Below, piece by piece: positions 6,965-14,293 of a DNA stretch of 18,180 bases (positions are counted from its first letter, which is position 1; the number at the start of each line of letters is the position of its first letter). The position numbers and the translations under genes are program-made. The notes under the pieces were generated by a model. That model saw nothing but the letters and a program-made list of their open reading frames with translations, was not told the origin of the DNA and did not search any database. Source of the stretch: Spirochaetota bacterium (GTDB taxonomy: Bacteria; Spirochaetota; UBA4802; JAFGJZ01); NCBI GenBank assembly GCA_022704645.1, contig JAKJGA010000019.1, positions 1 through 18,180 of the forward strand, read 5' to 3'.

Positions 6965-9900
6965 CTATTTCCTGATTTCCAGAATTGAGTCTGATGAATA
7001 GCCTTTGATATTCGGATTATACATGTGCGAAATACCTGCCGGTATGACCTTGTATGTTCCCGGAATTTCTGCGCGGATAAAATATCTGACAGAAGTTGAA
7101 TTTAAACCATAGCGCATAAAAAATACGGCGTGATCATCATACATCCGGCGTTCAGTATATCCTTTCTGCAGTGAGTCGGTAAAGAACAACTGGTCATTTT
7201 TTACATAAGAAAATCCTGCAGGAAGAATATCATCTGCAAGAAGATAATTTGCCGGAGAATCAGGAGTAATTGTCAATTCAACTTCGACAAGATCCCCGAC
7301 TGAAAATGATGTCTGTGCTCCGAAAGAAGAAATGCCTGCCTGATTCTTGAGATCTTTTTGTGCCAGCTTGTATTTTCTAAAAATAGAGATTCCTTTCGAA
7401 TAAGCGCTGAATGAACTCGATTTATCCGTATATGCAGCGTTCGCGGAAATCATGAGTTTTCCGCCGCCCGATTTTTTAATTTCGAGAAGATTAGTCCCGG
7501 CTTTGAAAGAAACTTCCTTTTTAATTATTCTGTTTGATCCGATTTCGGAAGGGCTTATCGGAAAAGAATGAATCTGTTTTCCGTTTAGAAAAACACTGAT
7601 GCCGCTTGCTCCGCCTCTGACTCTTTTCTGTTTGGAATATTCGCTTAGAGCTATTACTGCCATCGCGGTGTCTCTTGAATTTTTCCATGCATTGCCAATT
7701 CTGTTTTCGGCAAGCATTTCGGCAAGAGCGTGTGCCTGTGAGTTTTTATTCTTAGCTCTTGAAGCGCATAGAAGAAGAACTGATGCGGCTTCAACTTCGT
7801 CGTCTTTCCATTCAGCTCCGTGATTGAAACCTTTTTTTGAAGATGCTTGAAGTTCCTTAAAAACAGTATCAAAAAACTTATCTGCATTCTGACTGTTTCC
7901 TTCGCTGTAAAGAAGTGATGAGGCGATTGCTTTCTCGTAAATTGTTCCTTTTGCCGCAAGGCTTGCGTAAAAAGAAACAACCGATTTATAATTTTTACTG
8001 CGCCACTCCTCAAGAGCGAAGAGAATATAACCGCGTTCAAAAAGCGGAAGTGACGGCTTTGAAAGATAATTACTCAGTTTTTTAACGGTCTTATCCGCCA
8101 TGTCGGGATTGACGGTTAACCCGTTTTTCTTCGCGACTGAGAGTCCGAAAAGAATGTAAGCTGACATCATCGCGTCGGATGATCCTTCTCCGTACCATGA
8201 AAATCCGCCGTCAGGTTTCTGAAATGATTCAATCCGCTTCATTCCGTCTGAAGTCATTCTGTCAAGGTCGCCTGAAATATGCGAAGGGATGTAGCCAGCC
8301 TGTTTTGCCGCAAGAAGAGGCATAAAGCGGCTCATGGTCTGTTCGACACAGCCGTAAGGATATCCTGCTAGATAATCGAGAGCCTGCATCAGCGAGTCTT
8401 CGACTCCGGCGCTGATATAAAGCGAAAGAGTTCCGCCTGAAAATTTAGACGGAATGGAATATTTTCCGTTTTTAGAAGCATCTCCTTCTCCCAATGTTAA
8501 AGATATCGGCTGGTCTGCCTTTAGTCCGAAAGTTTTAAGTCTTACAGGAACTTTAATAATATCAGATGAACCCATTGATTCCGCTTTTACTGAAAAGATA
8601 AATGAATCTTTCGGTGAATTATCCGGTGCTTTTACCGTAAAGTAAATTCCGGCGGTTCTGCCCGCTTTGATTTGAAACTTGCGTTTTTTGGTTCCTGTAA
8701 TTTCTGCTCCGTCTGCATCTGCTTCGACTTCAATTTCGCGGTCTGTTTCCGTGAGGTTTGCGATAGAGAGACCTATCTGCTGTTCTTCGCCTGTTAGAAT
8801 ATACGCAGGTATCGCCGGAGTTATCATGAGTTTCTTGCGTGCAAGGAATTTCCCGATTCCCTGTCCGACCTTTGTATCTTTGGTTACCGCAATTGCAGTA
8901 ACACGCCATGTCGTTACATTGTCGGCGAGAGGAATTTTTACAACGGCTTTTCCTTCTGCATTCGTTTTGACTCTTGCAGACCAGAAAGTCGTATCCTTAA
9001 ATCTGTCTCTTGCTCGTTCATCATCTTCTTTCAAAACGGCTAGAGGAGGATTGTTTTTTGAATTAAGCGCAAGCTTGAGATTTTTTTCAACTGCGTATCC
9101 GAAAAGACGGTAGTTTGAAGAAAATACGGTCGAGACATTGTTTGTGCGCGGATGATAAAAGAAGGTCGAAATATTCGGACGGTCTTCTTCGCGAATCTGG
9201 TAAATCGCCTCGTCTACGACTCCGACTGAAACTTCCGCGGAAACGCCTTTGCCCTTGTAGTCAAGAGTAGAAATTTCCACCTCGGCTTCAGTGCCCGGTA
9301 TATATTCGGTTTTAACAGGCTTAACTGCGACATCGAGAAATTTATCAACCGGAGGAGCGTTTACTCTAAGCTGGCTGGTGTAGATGTTTCCGGCTGAAAA
9401 CTGAACAACATTCAGCGTAAAATTCGGTGTCATGTCATCGGTAATTTTCACATAGTACTTGTGAGAATTTCCGTTCATCTTTATGATCTCTTTCGAGATG
9501 AGATTGTCTCCTTCAACGCAGACGAGAAGGTGTCCGCCGCTTGCTGGAGTCATTATGAGAATTTCGGCTTTATCTCCGGGTGCATAAATATCTTTTGAAG
9601 ATTTGAGTGTTATGTTCTTGAAAGGAACTTCAATTGCCTGACCTTTTCCGGAAACCCAGAAAGGAGTTTCAGTTTCGGTCACCTGACCTTTGCCGTCCTT
9701 CGCGCTGATTACTGCAACATAGTGGCCTGCGTTTGAAGCTTTGAATGAAAAAACAGCATTTCCTTCTTTGTCGGTTACAGCAGAAGATTCACTGATTAGT
9801 TTTCTTTCGCCTTCGGTTGAAATATTGTAAAAGCTTCTTGAATAAAGAGCGAATTTTATCTGTCTTCCAGCAAGCGATTTGATAACCGCTTCATTAGTTT

Positions 9901-11566
9901 TGTCGTAAGGAACGAGCTTAGCCTTGAACTCCGCGCTCGCGCCCGGTTCGTAAAGATTTTTGTCTTTGAATATTTTTACGAAGCAGTCGGATCTGTTCGC
10001 GGAAAACGATGCGCTTCCCGAATAAGTAAGATCGTTATCAGTTACATCAGCAAGAACGGTATAGCTGTAGTCGTCGTCAAGTGAAGGAATCTTAACGGAA
10101 GTAACAGCTTCACCCTGATCGTTAAGTTTTATTGAATCGGAAGAAACGAGTTCATTGTTTCCGTTCATGTTGATTCCGAGATAATCCGCGGCGTCTGCAA
10201 AGAATGGAAGCGCTCCGACAGGTGAGTAGTCGAATTTCTTTTTTCTGAAAACTTTGTAAGTACATTGCGCACCGGCTACCGGACTTCCGTAATAAAATTT
10301 TGCAGTTATTTTTAACGGAACGGATGAGTTCGCAGGATAAAATTTCTTTTGAGTTTCTACTTTAACGAGATATGTCGGTTTCTTGTAGGCATCGACCGAG
10401 AATTCGCTTGAATACGTTTTGTCTTCAAATTCAAGAACGATGTTATATGTTCCGAGATAAGGTTCGCCTGACGGAAGAGTGAACTTGCTGTTGAAAGTTC
10501 CTGTATCTGAATTGATTTCAACCGGAATGTTTTCTTTTACCGATTCGCCTTTTTCCGTGTATACGTTTGCCTTTGCCTTGCCCGAAACTGTTTTATATGA
10601 TGATGAAAAATTTCTGACAACGCCCTTGAACTGTACTTCGTCGCCCGGACGGTAAACAGGACGGTCGGTATAGATGTACGCGCGTACTCCGCCTTCGCCG
10701 TAGAATGATTTTGAAAAGAAATCAGGATCGCTTACCGCGAACTGACCGTTCTTTTCGAGAACTATAAATGATTTTGATGAAGGTTTGCTGGAAAAGGAAC
10801 ATATACCGTTTGAAGTTTTTGAAGAAGAGGATTTCTTCATCGTTGTGAAATCGTACAATGAAACGCTTGCTCCGTCAAGAGGTTCGCCTGTAACCATGTC
10901 AGCAGCAAAAATCATTGAGCCGGAATCATACTGTTTTGAAACAAATCCGTAATCGGAACGGATTACAACTGTATATGCCGTATTTTTTGCTGAGAAACAT
11001 TCAATGAGATAAACTCCCTTTTCTTTTACAGGAAGAGGAATCTTTCTGTATGCCCATGTGCTTTCTTTATTCTCATCAGGTTTTGACGCCTGAACAGAAA
11101 AAGTAAAAAGCATTTCGGCGTTATCGACAAATGCCGGAATCGCCTTCGGAGGAATAACGGTTTTTGTATCGAGATCAGCGTTTACAGCTTCCTTTAAACT
11201 GCTTCTTGTGTCGGAATTGAATTCTTTTCTTGCGAGTTCACGGAAATCTTTTTTGAAATCGGATGTGGCCTGAGAGAGTATCGCGAAAAAATCAGCATAT
11301 CCTTTATCTTTTCCCTGCTGTTCGACAAGGCGGTCAGAAATACCTTTAACGAAAAAATCAGCCGGATTTTTTACTTTATAGACCCTGAACGTATAATCCC
11401 GGTTCTCCGGACCTTCGAGGTTGATATAGGCATTTTCGTTTAGAGTAAATGTTTTATCAGTTCCGAGATAAAACGCCGGTGAGGATTTCCCGCCGTATCC
11501 GAAGAAGATCGCCGGAATAGTAAGAAACATTAAAATCAAAGGAATCGTATACTTCGCGAATTTCAT
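6965..11566 (-). CDS. Bacterial alpha-2-macroglobulin with CxEQ thioester
   Basis: A giant exported protein (1533 residues) that in characterised relatives traps attacking proteases in the periplasm. The ATG at 11566 is chosen because AAGGGG lies 5 bases upstream; a GTG two codons earlier has no room for a binding site. It begins with a hydrophobic signal and no clear lipobox. YTDRPVYRPGD, the macroglobulin MG2 hallmark, is near residue 300. VDEAIYQI is near 780 and the conserved NVTTWRVTAIA block near 880. GYPYGCVEQT puts a thioester Cys-Gln pair at C1073 and Q1076, followed by an alpha/alpha-toroid-like helical region and C-terminal beta domains. DUF1175 and DUF2135 neighbours point to the yfaS/magD type of locus, yet that type is, as I recall it, usually without the thioester. 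Translation is probably coupled to the next gene, 9 bases on. Confidence 0.95.
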   Translation of the reverse strand: MKFAKYTIPLILMFLTIPAIFFGYGGKSSPAFYLGTDKTFTLNENAYINLEGPENRDYTFRVYKVKNPADFFVKGISDRLVEQQGKDKGYADFFAILSQATSDFKKDFRELARKEFNSDTRSSLKEAVNADLDTKTVIPPKAIPAFVDNAEMLFTFSVQASKPDENKESTWAYRKIPLPVKEKGVYLIECFSAKNTAYTVVIRSDYGFVSKQYDSGSMIFAADMVTGEPLDGASVSLYDFTTMKKSSSSKTSNGICSFSSKPSSKSFIVLEKNGQFAVSDPDFFSKSFYGEGGVRAYIYTDRPVYRPGDEVQFKGVVRNFSSSYKTVSGKAKANVYTEKGESVKENIPVEINSDTGTFNSKFTLPSGEPYLGTYNIVLEFEDKTYSSEFSVDAYKKPTYLVKVETQKKFYPANSSVPLKITAKFYYGSPVAGAQCTYKVFRKKKFDYSPVGALPFFADAADYLGINMNGNNELVSSDSIKLNDQGEAVTSVKIPSLDDDYSYTVLADVTDNDLTYSGSASFSANRSDCFVKIFKDKNLYEPGASAEFKAKLVPYDKTNEAVIKSLAGRQIKFALYSRSFYNISTEGERKLISESSAVTDKEGNAVFSFKASNAGHYVAVISAKDGKGQVTETETPFWVSGKGQAIEVPFKNITLKSSKDIYAPGDKAEILIMTPASGGHLLVCVEGDNLISKEIIKMNGNSHKYYVKITDDMTPNFTLNVVQFSAGNIYTSQLRVNAPPVDKFLDVAVKPVKTEYIPGTEAEVEISTLDYKGKGVSAEVSVGVVDEAIYQIREEDRPNISTFFYHPRTNNVSTVFSSNYRLFGYAVEKNLKLALNSKNNPPLAVLKEDDERARDRFKDTTFWSARVKTNAEGKAVVKIPLADNVTTWRVTAIAVTKDTKVGQGIGKFLARKKLMITPAIPAYILTGEEQQIGLSIANLTETDREIEVEADADGAEITGTKKRKFQIKAGRTAGIYFTVKAPDNSPKDSFIFSVKAESMGSSDIIKVPVRLKTFGLKADQPISLTLGEGDASKNGKYSIPSKFSGGTLSLYISAGVEDSLMQALDYLAGYPYGCVEQTMSRFMPLLAAKQAGYIPSHISGDLDRMTSDGMKRIESFQKPDGGFSWYGEGSSDAMMSAYILFGLSVAKKNGLTVNPDMADKTVKKLSNYLSKPSLPLFERGYILFALEEWRSKNYKSVVSFYASLAAKGTIYEKAIASSLLYSEGNSQNADKFFDTVFKELQASSKKGFNHGAEWKDDEVEAASVLLLCASRAKNKNSQAHALAEMLAENRIGNAWKNSRDTAMAVIALSEYSKQKRVRGGASGISVFLNGKQIHSFPISPSEIGSNRIIKKEVSFKAGTNLLEIKKSGGGKLMISANAAYTDKSSSFSAYSKGISIFRKYKLAQKDLKNQAGISSFGAQTSFSVGDLVEVELTITPDSPANYLLADDILPAGFSYVKNDQLFFTDSLQKGYTERRMYDDHAVFFMRYGLNSTSVRYFIRAEIPGTYKVIPAGISHMYNPNIKGYSSDSILEIRK

Positions 11567-11625
11567 GCCCACCCCTTAGTCGTGTGTATAATTTCGTACT
11601 TATTTTAATACATGCTGAAATAGAA

Positions 11626-12558
11626 TCAATGAATTATTTTAAATCTGAATGCGCCCATAAAATTTTTATTGCTTTCGGCAGGGCGGAAAACAGCTGATTC
11701 TGACAGATACGCGGCGTTTACTCTTTTAACAATGCCGTTTTCGCCGGTATGATAAATCAGTCTGATCTCGGGATATTTTTCAGTCACAATCATCGTATGA
11801 TATGAATAAGAATTTCCGGATTTGATGCAGAAAAAGAGTACATCTCCGCGTTCTGCATGGGATAAATCCTTAGAAATGAAATCCATGTTTAGGCGCATGA
11901 GAGTCGCTGCATCGGCAAATTCGCCGAAGGTCGAGGCGTCGTCTGCGCTTCCTTCGTTTGTTTTGAAAATCTTAACTCCAAGAAGCGGAATTTGCGGATA
12001 GAAAAATTCCGTAATCTGAGGCAGATCCTTTGTTTCGCTTATGCCGCTTTTTGAAATCCATGCCGCATCATGCAGTTTGAGCGATTCGCGGTAGGCAAAA
12101 CGCACAAGACCGGCGCAGTCGCGCTGGGATTTTTCCCATGCAGGGCTTTCTTTCAGAAACTGGGTTTCTGCTATTCTGACAAAACGTGCTATGAAGTTTT
12201 TTCTTGAGTCTTCGCTCAAAAGCTCGGCGCAGTCGGGAAACCCGTCTTGATCGGCATCTGTTGAAGCGCTGAAAAATTCGACTTTGTATTCGCCTGAAGA
12301 TGTTTCAAAAAATGCCGTGCCGGGTTTGCCGGTTGAAGAAAAAAACATCCGGCTTTCGAAGAAATCGTTTTCGAGTCTCAAAACTTTTACATATTCTTCC
12401 GAGCCCTTTTTTATCCGGATGAAGCTTTTGCTGAAAGGTCGTTTATCGCTGATGACTGCAGATGATGAAGTATCCGCTGCCATTTTTCCGGAAGAAACTT
12501 CCGTTGAGCACGAAGAAAACAAAAGTGCTGTGCATAAAGATAATAATAAGTATTTCAA
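11626..12558 (-). CDS. DUF1175 / YfaT-like lipoprotein, NlpC/P60-like fold
   Basis: First gene of the operon, 310 residues, with a TTG start preceded by GGAAAG at a 6-base spacing. The N-terminus (MKYLLLSLCTALLFSSC) looks like a lipoprotein signal with C17 as lipid site, though Phe at -3 is a loose lipobox. Residues 101-109 (DADQDGFPD) form a D-x-D-x-D-G-x-x-D loop typical of calcium sites. QRDCAGLVRFAYRES carries C148 in the position of an NlpC/P60 nucleophile, and H254 (YSYHTMIV) and H270 (IYHTG) are candidate partners. This matches DUF1175, the family of E. coli YfaT. Enzyme activity is an inference; peptidoglycan peptide or amide hydrolysis would be the natural guess. A 59-base gap separates it from the macroglobulin gene. 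Confidence 0.85.
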   Translation of the reverse strand: MKYLLLSLCTALLFSSCSTEVSSGKMAADTSSSAVISDKRPFSKSFIRIKKGSEEYVKVLRLENDFFESRMFFSSTGKPGTAFFETSSGEYKVEFFSASTDADQDGFPDCAELLSEDSRKNFIARFVRIAETQFLKESPAWEKSQRDCAGLVRFAYRESLKLHDAAWISKSGISETKDLPQITEFFYPQIPLLGVKIFKTNEGSADDASTFGEFADAATLMRLNMDFISKDLSHAERGDVLFFCIKSGNSYSYHTMIVTEKYPEIRLIYHTGENGIVKRVNAAYLSESAVFRPAESNKNFMGAFRFKIIH

Positions 12559-12629
12559 ATCAGTCTTTCCATCTTAAAAGTTTCAGCGGCATGTGATAGT
12601 ATTCGCAGTTTTGTATTTGCGAGAGGGTT

Positions 12630-12635
12630 TGTCAA
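12630..12635 (-). promoter_or_regulatory. Possible -35 box for the six-gene operon
   Basis: On the - strand a consensus TTGACA lies about 72 bases upstream of the TTG start of the DUF1175 gene. The -10 region is poor: the best match is TACAAA at only 14 bases. This is a weak candidate, noted because it is the only consensus -35 box in the leader. Confidence 0.25.
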
Positions 12636-12674
12636 GAATTCGATGCTTTCGCATTGTTGAAAAAAATATAAATT

Positions 12675-12933
12675 GCCTGTGAGTCAGGCGTACTATCAAA
12701 GACTTCGTCTTTGGAATCTGTTTGTTGCCCGGCTACCGTGCTTGTACAAAAGGTGTTTCACACCTTTTAAATCCAGTTTCGCATGGTCTCATGCGATAAG
12801 ATCAAAAGGGACCGGGCTTCAGTCGCCAGCCCCGCCCCTTTTGAAATCCCCGCCCGCTCTTTGTCGGGCGAATTCCTCGCACCGGCTTTGCCGGATGCTG
12901 CGGTCGCCCGAGTTGAGTCCGACTTCGTCGGAC
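12675..12933. repeat. Array of short perfect hairpins in a divergent intergenic region
   Basis: At least six perfect short-loop hairpins follow one another: GCCTG/CAGGC (12675-12689), CAAAGAC-TTC-GTCTTTG (12697-12713), AAAAGGTGT-TTC-ACACCTTTT (12748-12768), TCGCATG-GTCT-CATGCGA (12779-12796), CCGGC-TTT-GCCGG (12882-12894) and GTCCGAC-TTC-GTCGGAC (12917-12933). Two looser ones are AAAAGGG...CCCCTTTT (12804-12842) and CGCCCG/CGGGCG (12851-12870). Stem sequences differ, but the TTC or TTT loop recurs. Small open frames here are a by-product and are not called as genes. Confidence 0.85.
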
Positions 12934-13020
12934 GTTTTAATGTTATTCTTATTTCATTAGTCTTTTGCTGTAGTGCTTTGTAAATATTATATCATTTATC
13001 ATTTTTGCACTCTTTCTGTC

Positions 13021-13061
13021 ATTCCTGCGAATGCAGGAATCTCATTTGGCTTCGCCGAATG
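13021..13061. repeat. Pair of adjacent hairpins
   Basis: ATTCCTGC-GAAT-GCAGGAAT (13021-13040) is followed two bases later by CATTTGGC-TTC-GCCGAATG (13043-13061, one G-T wobble). Both resemble short dispersed intergenic repeats. They continue the hairpin-rich tract upstream of the ankyrin gene. Confidence 0.75.
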
Positions 13062-13120
13062 GTTTAGGTGTTTGTTCACTCATTCATATTTTGCTGAAAC
13101 ATTAAGATGATTGAGAGAAA

Positions 13121-13209
13121 GCCCTCTCCCGGGATGGACTATCTTTATCGGCTTCGCCAATCATGTGATTTAATCTGGGAGAGGGCGAGCCGGAGGCTGG
13201 GTGAGGGCT
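13121..13209. repeat. GC-rich inverted-repeat element (MITE/REP-like)
   Basis: GCCCTCTCCC (13121-13130) and GGGAGAGGGC (13177-13186) are perfect 10-bp inverted arms around a 46-base centre that itself holds GGC-TTC-GCC. The right arm is followed by GAGCCGGAGGCTGGGTGAGGGC, where GGTGAGGGC nearly repeats the arm. I recall very similar GAGAGGGCGAGCCGGAGGCT strings as dispersed non-coding repeats in other bacterial genomes, so this is probably such an element rather than a local regulator. Confidence 0.6.
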
Positions 13210-13249
13210 CATGTAAGTTTTTTCTGCGGCGGGGTTGTTTATTTTGGGT

Positions 13250-13278
13250 TTGACATACTTGATAATATTATGTATTAA
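13250..13278 (+). promoter_or_regulatory. Possible promoter upstream of the ankyrin gene
   Basis: TTGACA (13250-13255), a 17-base spacer and TATTAA (13273-13278, 4 of 6 matches). It would leave a leader of about 170 bases. A competing candidate is the extended -10 TGCTAGAAT at 13323-13331, which lacks a good -35. Confidence 0.35.
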
Positions 13279-13404
13279 GATTTTAATTAACATAGCGTTT
13301 TCAGGTTATATTTATCTTGGTATGCTAGAATATAGTGCGAAGTTCGAGGAAAGATAAAGTTCTGTGAATTTAATTACGTATATTATTTCAAATTGGGATC
13401 ATTT

Positions 13405-13440
13405 ATTCATTAAATATAAATGTAGTTAAGCTTAATGAAT
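13405..13440. promoter_or_regulatory. 9-bp inverted repeat just before the ankyrin gene
   Basis: ATTCATTAA (13405-13413) and TTAATGAAT (13432-13440) are perfectly inverted with an 18-base spacer, ending 8 bases before the GGAG ribosome site. It could be an operator or a leader hairpin. AT-rich DNA gives such matches fairly easily, so confidence is low. Confidence 0.3.
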
Positions 13441-13455
13441 TGATACTTGGAGAAT

Positions 13456-14160
13456 ATGAAGTTTATAATTATTGTAATATCATTGTTTGCTGTTCATCAT
13501 ACAAATTTAAATGATGAATTGTTTAATGCAGTTGAAACTAGAAATATTATTGAGTTAAAAAGTCTTTTGAAAAATAATCCCAATTTAAATATTCGTAATG
13601 AGCATGGAGATACGTTATTGGTGCAATGTTGGTTCGAAATGGGATTTCGAAAAGATGAATATGAAGTGGCAAAATTACTAATTGAACATGGGGCTGATCC
13701 TAATTTTGCTGCAAAAGATGGAACAATTTTATTGAATTGGGCTTTTTTCTCTCTATACTACCCAGGCGAAGAAGGGTTTATGAACGAAGATAAAAAAATT
13801 ACTCGAAATATTTATGGTGAAAAATTAGTAATGTTGTTACTTGATAGCGGATCAGACATTAACCATAAAGATAATAAGGGGAAGGGATTAATTGAGTGGT
13901 GTTATTCAGCTGTTAATGATTATGATAGACCAATAATTGATCTTCTCATTCAAAAGGGTGCCGATGTTAATAATTTAAATTTAAAAGGTGAAAACATACT
14001 ATTTAAAACTATTGAATATAACGATTTGGAATCATTTAAATATTTTGTCGGGAAAGGAGCAAAATATAATATAAAGAACAAAAAAGGTAAATCACTTATA
14101 AAGTTTGCTCGTGAGAATAAAAGATATGAAATTGAAAAATTTATCATGTCGTTAAAATGA
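13456..14160 (+). CDS. Exported ankyrin-repeat protein
   Basis: A 234-residue protein that starts with a short hydrophobic signal-like segment (MKFIIIVISLFAV) and then carries about five ankyrin repeats. Repeat hallmarks are NIRNEHGDTLL, KLLIEHGADPNFAAKDGTILL, LLLDSGSDINHKDNKGKGL, LLIQKGADVNNLNLKGENIL and the closing repeat YFVGKGAKYNIKNKKGKSL, each ending in a D/N-G-x-T/G-x-L turn. Ankyrin repeats bind other proteins; no catalytic domain is attached. The ATG at 13456 is preferred, with GGAG at 13449-13452. A TTG at 13447 would overlap that site. By eye the gene is clearly more AT-rich than the operon to its left, which fits recent acquisition. It is followed by an attC-like element. Confidence 0.88.
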   Translation: MKFIIIVISLFAVHHTNLNDELFNAVETRNIIELKSLLKNNPNLNIRNEHGDTLLVQCWFEMGFRKDEYEVAKLLIEHGADPNFAAKDGTILLNWAFFSLYYPGEEGFMNEDKKITRNIYGEKLVMLLLDSGSDINHKDNKGKGLIEWCYSAVNDYDRPIIDLLIQKGADVNNLNLKGENILFKTIEYNDLESFKYFVGKGAKYNIKNKKGKSLIKFARENKRYEIEKFIMSLK

Positions 14161-14185
14161 TTATAAATTCACTGACCTTAAAATT

Positions 14186-14271
14186 GCCTAAATGCTCTGC
14201 TGACGCTTCGGGCTGCGGCACATTTGCTCCACGATGCTCCGCAAACGGTGTTAACCTAAGGGACGTTAGGC
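14186..14271 (+). other. Candidate integron attC-like recombination site
   Basis: The spacer after the ankyrin gene is bounded by GCCTAAA (14186-14192) and GTTAGGC (14265-14271), complementary in 6 of 7 positions and matching the RYYYAAC and GTTRRRY pattern of attC ends except at one base. Between them is GC-richer, imperfectly palindromic DNA (TGCGG near 14214 with CCGCA near 14240). The 86-base span fits the attC size range. It lies between two single-gene units in the same direction, as a cassette site would. The inner paired boxes are weak and no integrase is in view. Confidence 0.4.
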
Positions 14272-14293
14272 GACATGTACATATAGAGGTAAT

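Noticed and set aside
7654..8040. 128-codon - strand frame inside the macroglobulin gene
   Set aside because: Same strand but a different frame within a clearly coding region, with no family features.
8679..9113. 144-codon + strand frame opposite the macroglobulin gene
   Set aside because: It is antisense to a conserved coding stretch of the macroglobulin and has no recognisable protein features; it is a shadow of codon bias.
12673..12983. Open frames of 66-95 codons on the + strand inside the hairpin array
   Set aside because: The sequence is a run of palindromes, the peptides look unlike proteins, and two frames overlap. The openness comes from the GC-rich repeats.
12675..13209. CRISPR array
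   Set aside because: The hairpins differ in sequence and spacing, there is no repeated direct unit with spacers, and no cas gene is visible.
13102..13293. 63-codon - strand frame across the GC-rich inverted repeat
   Set aside because: It spans repeat DNA and its composition is low in hydrophobic core residues; no ribosome site stands out.
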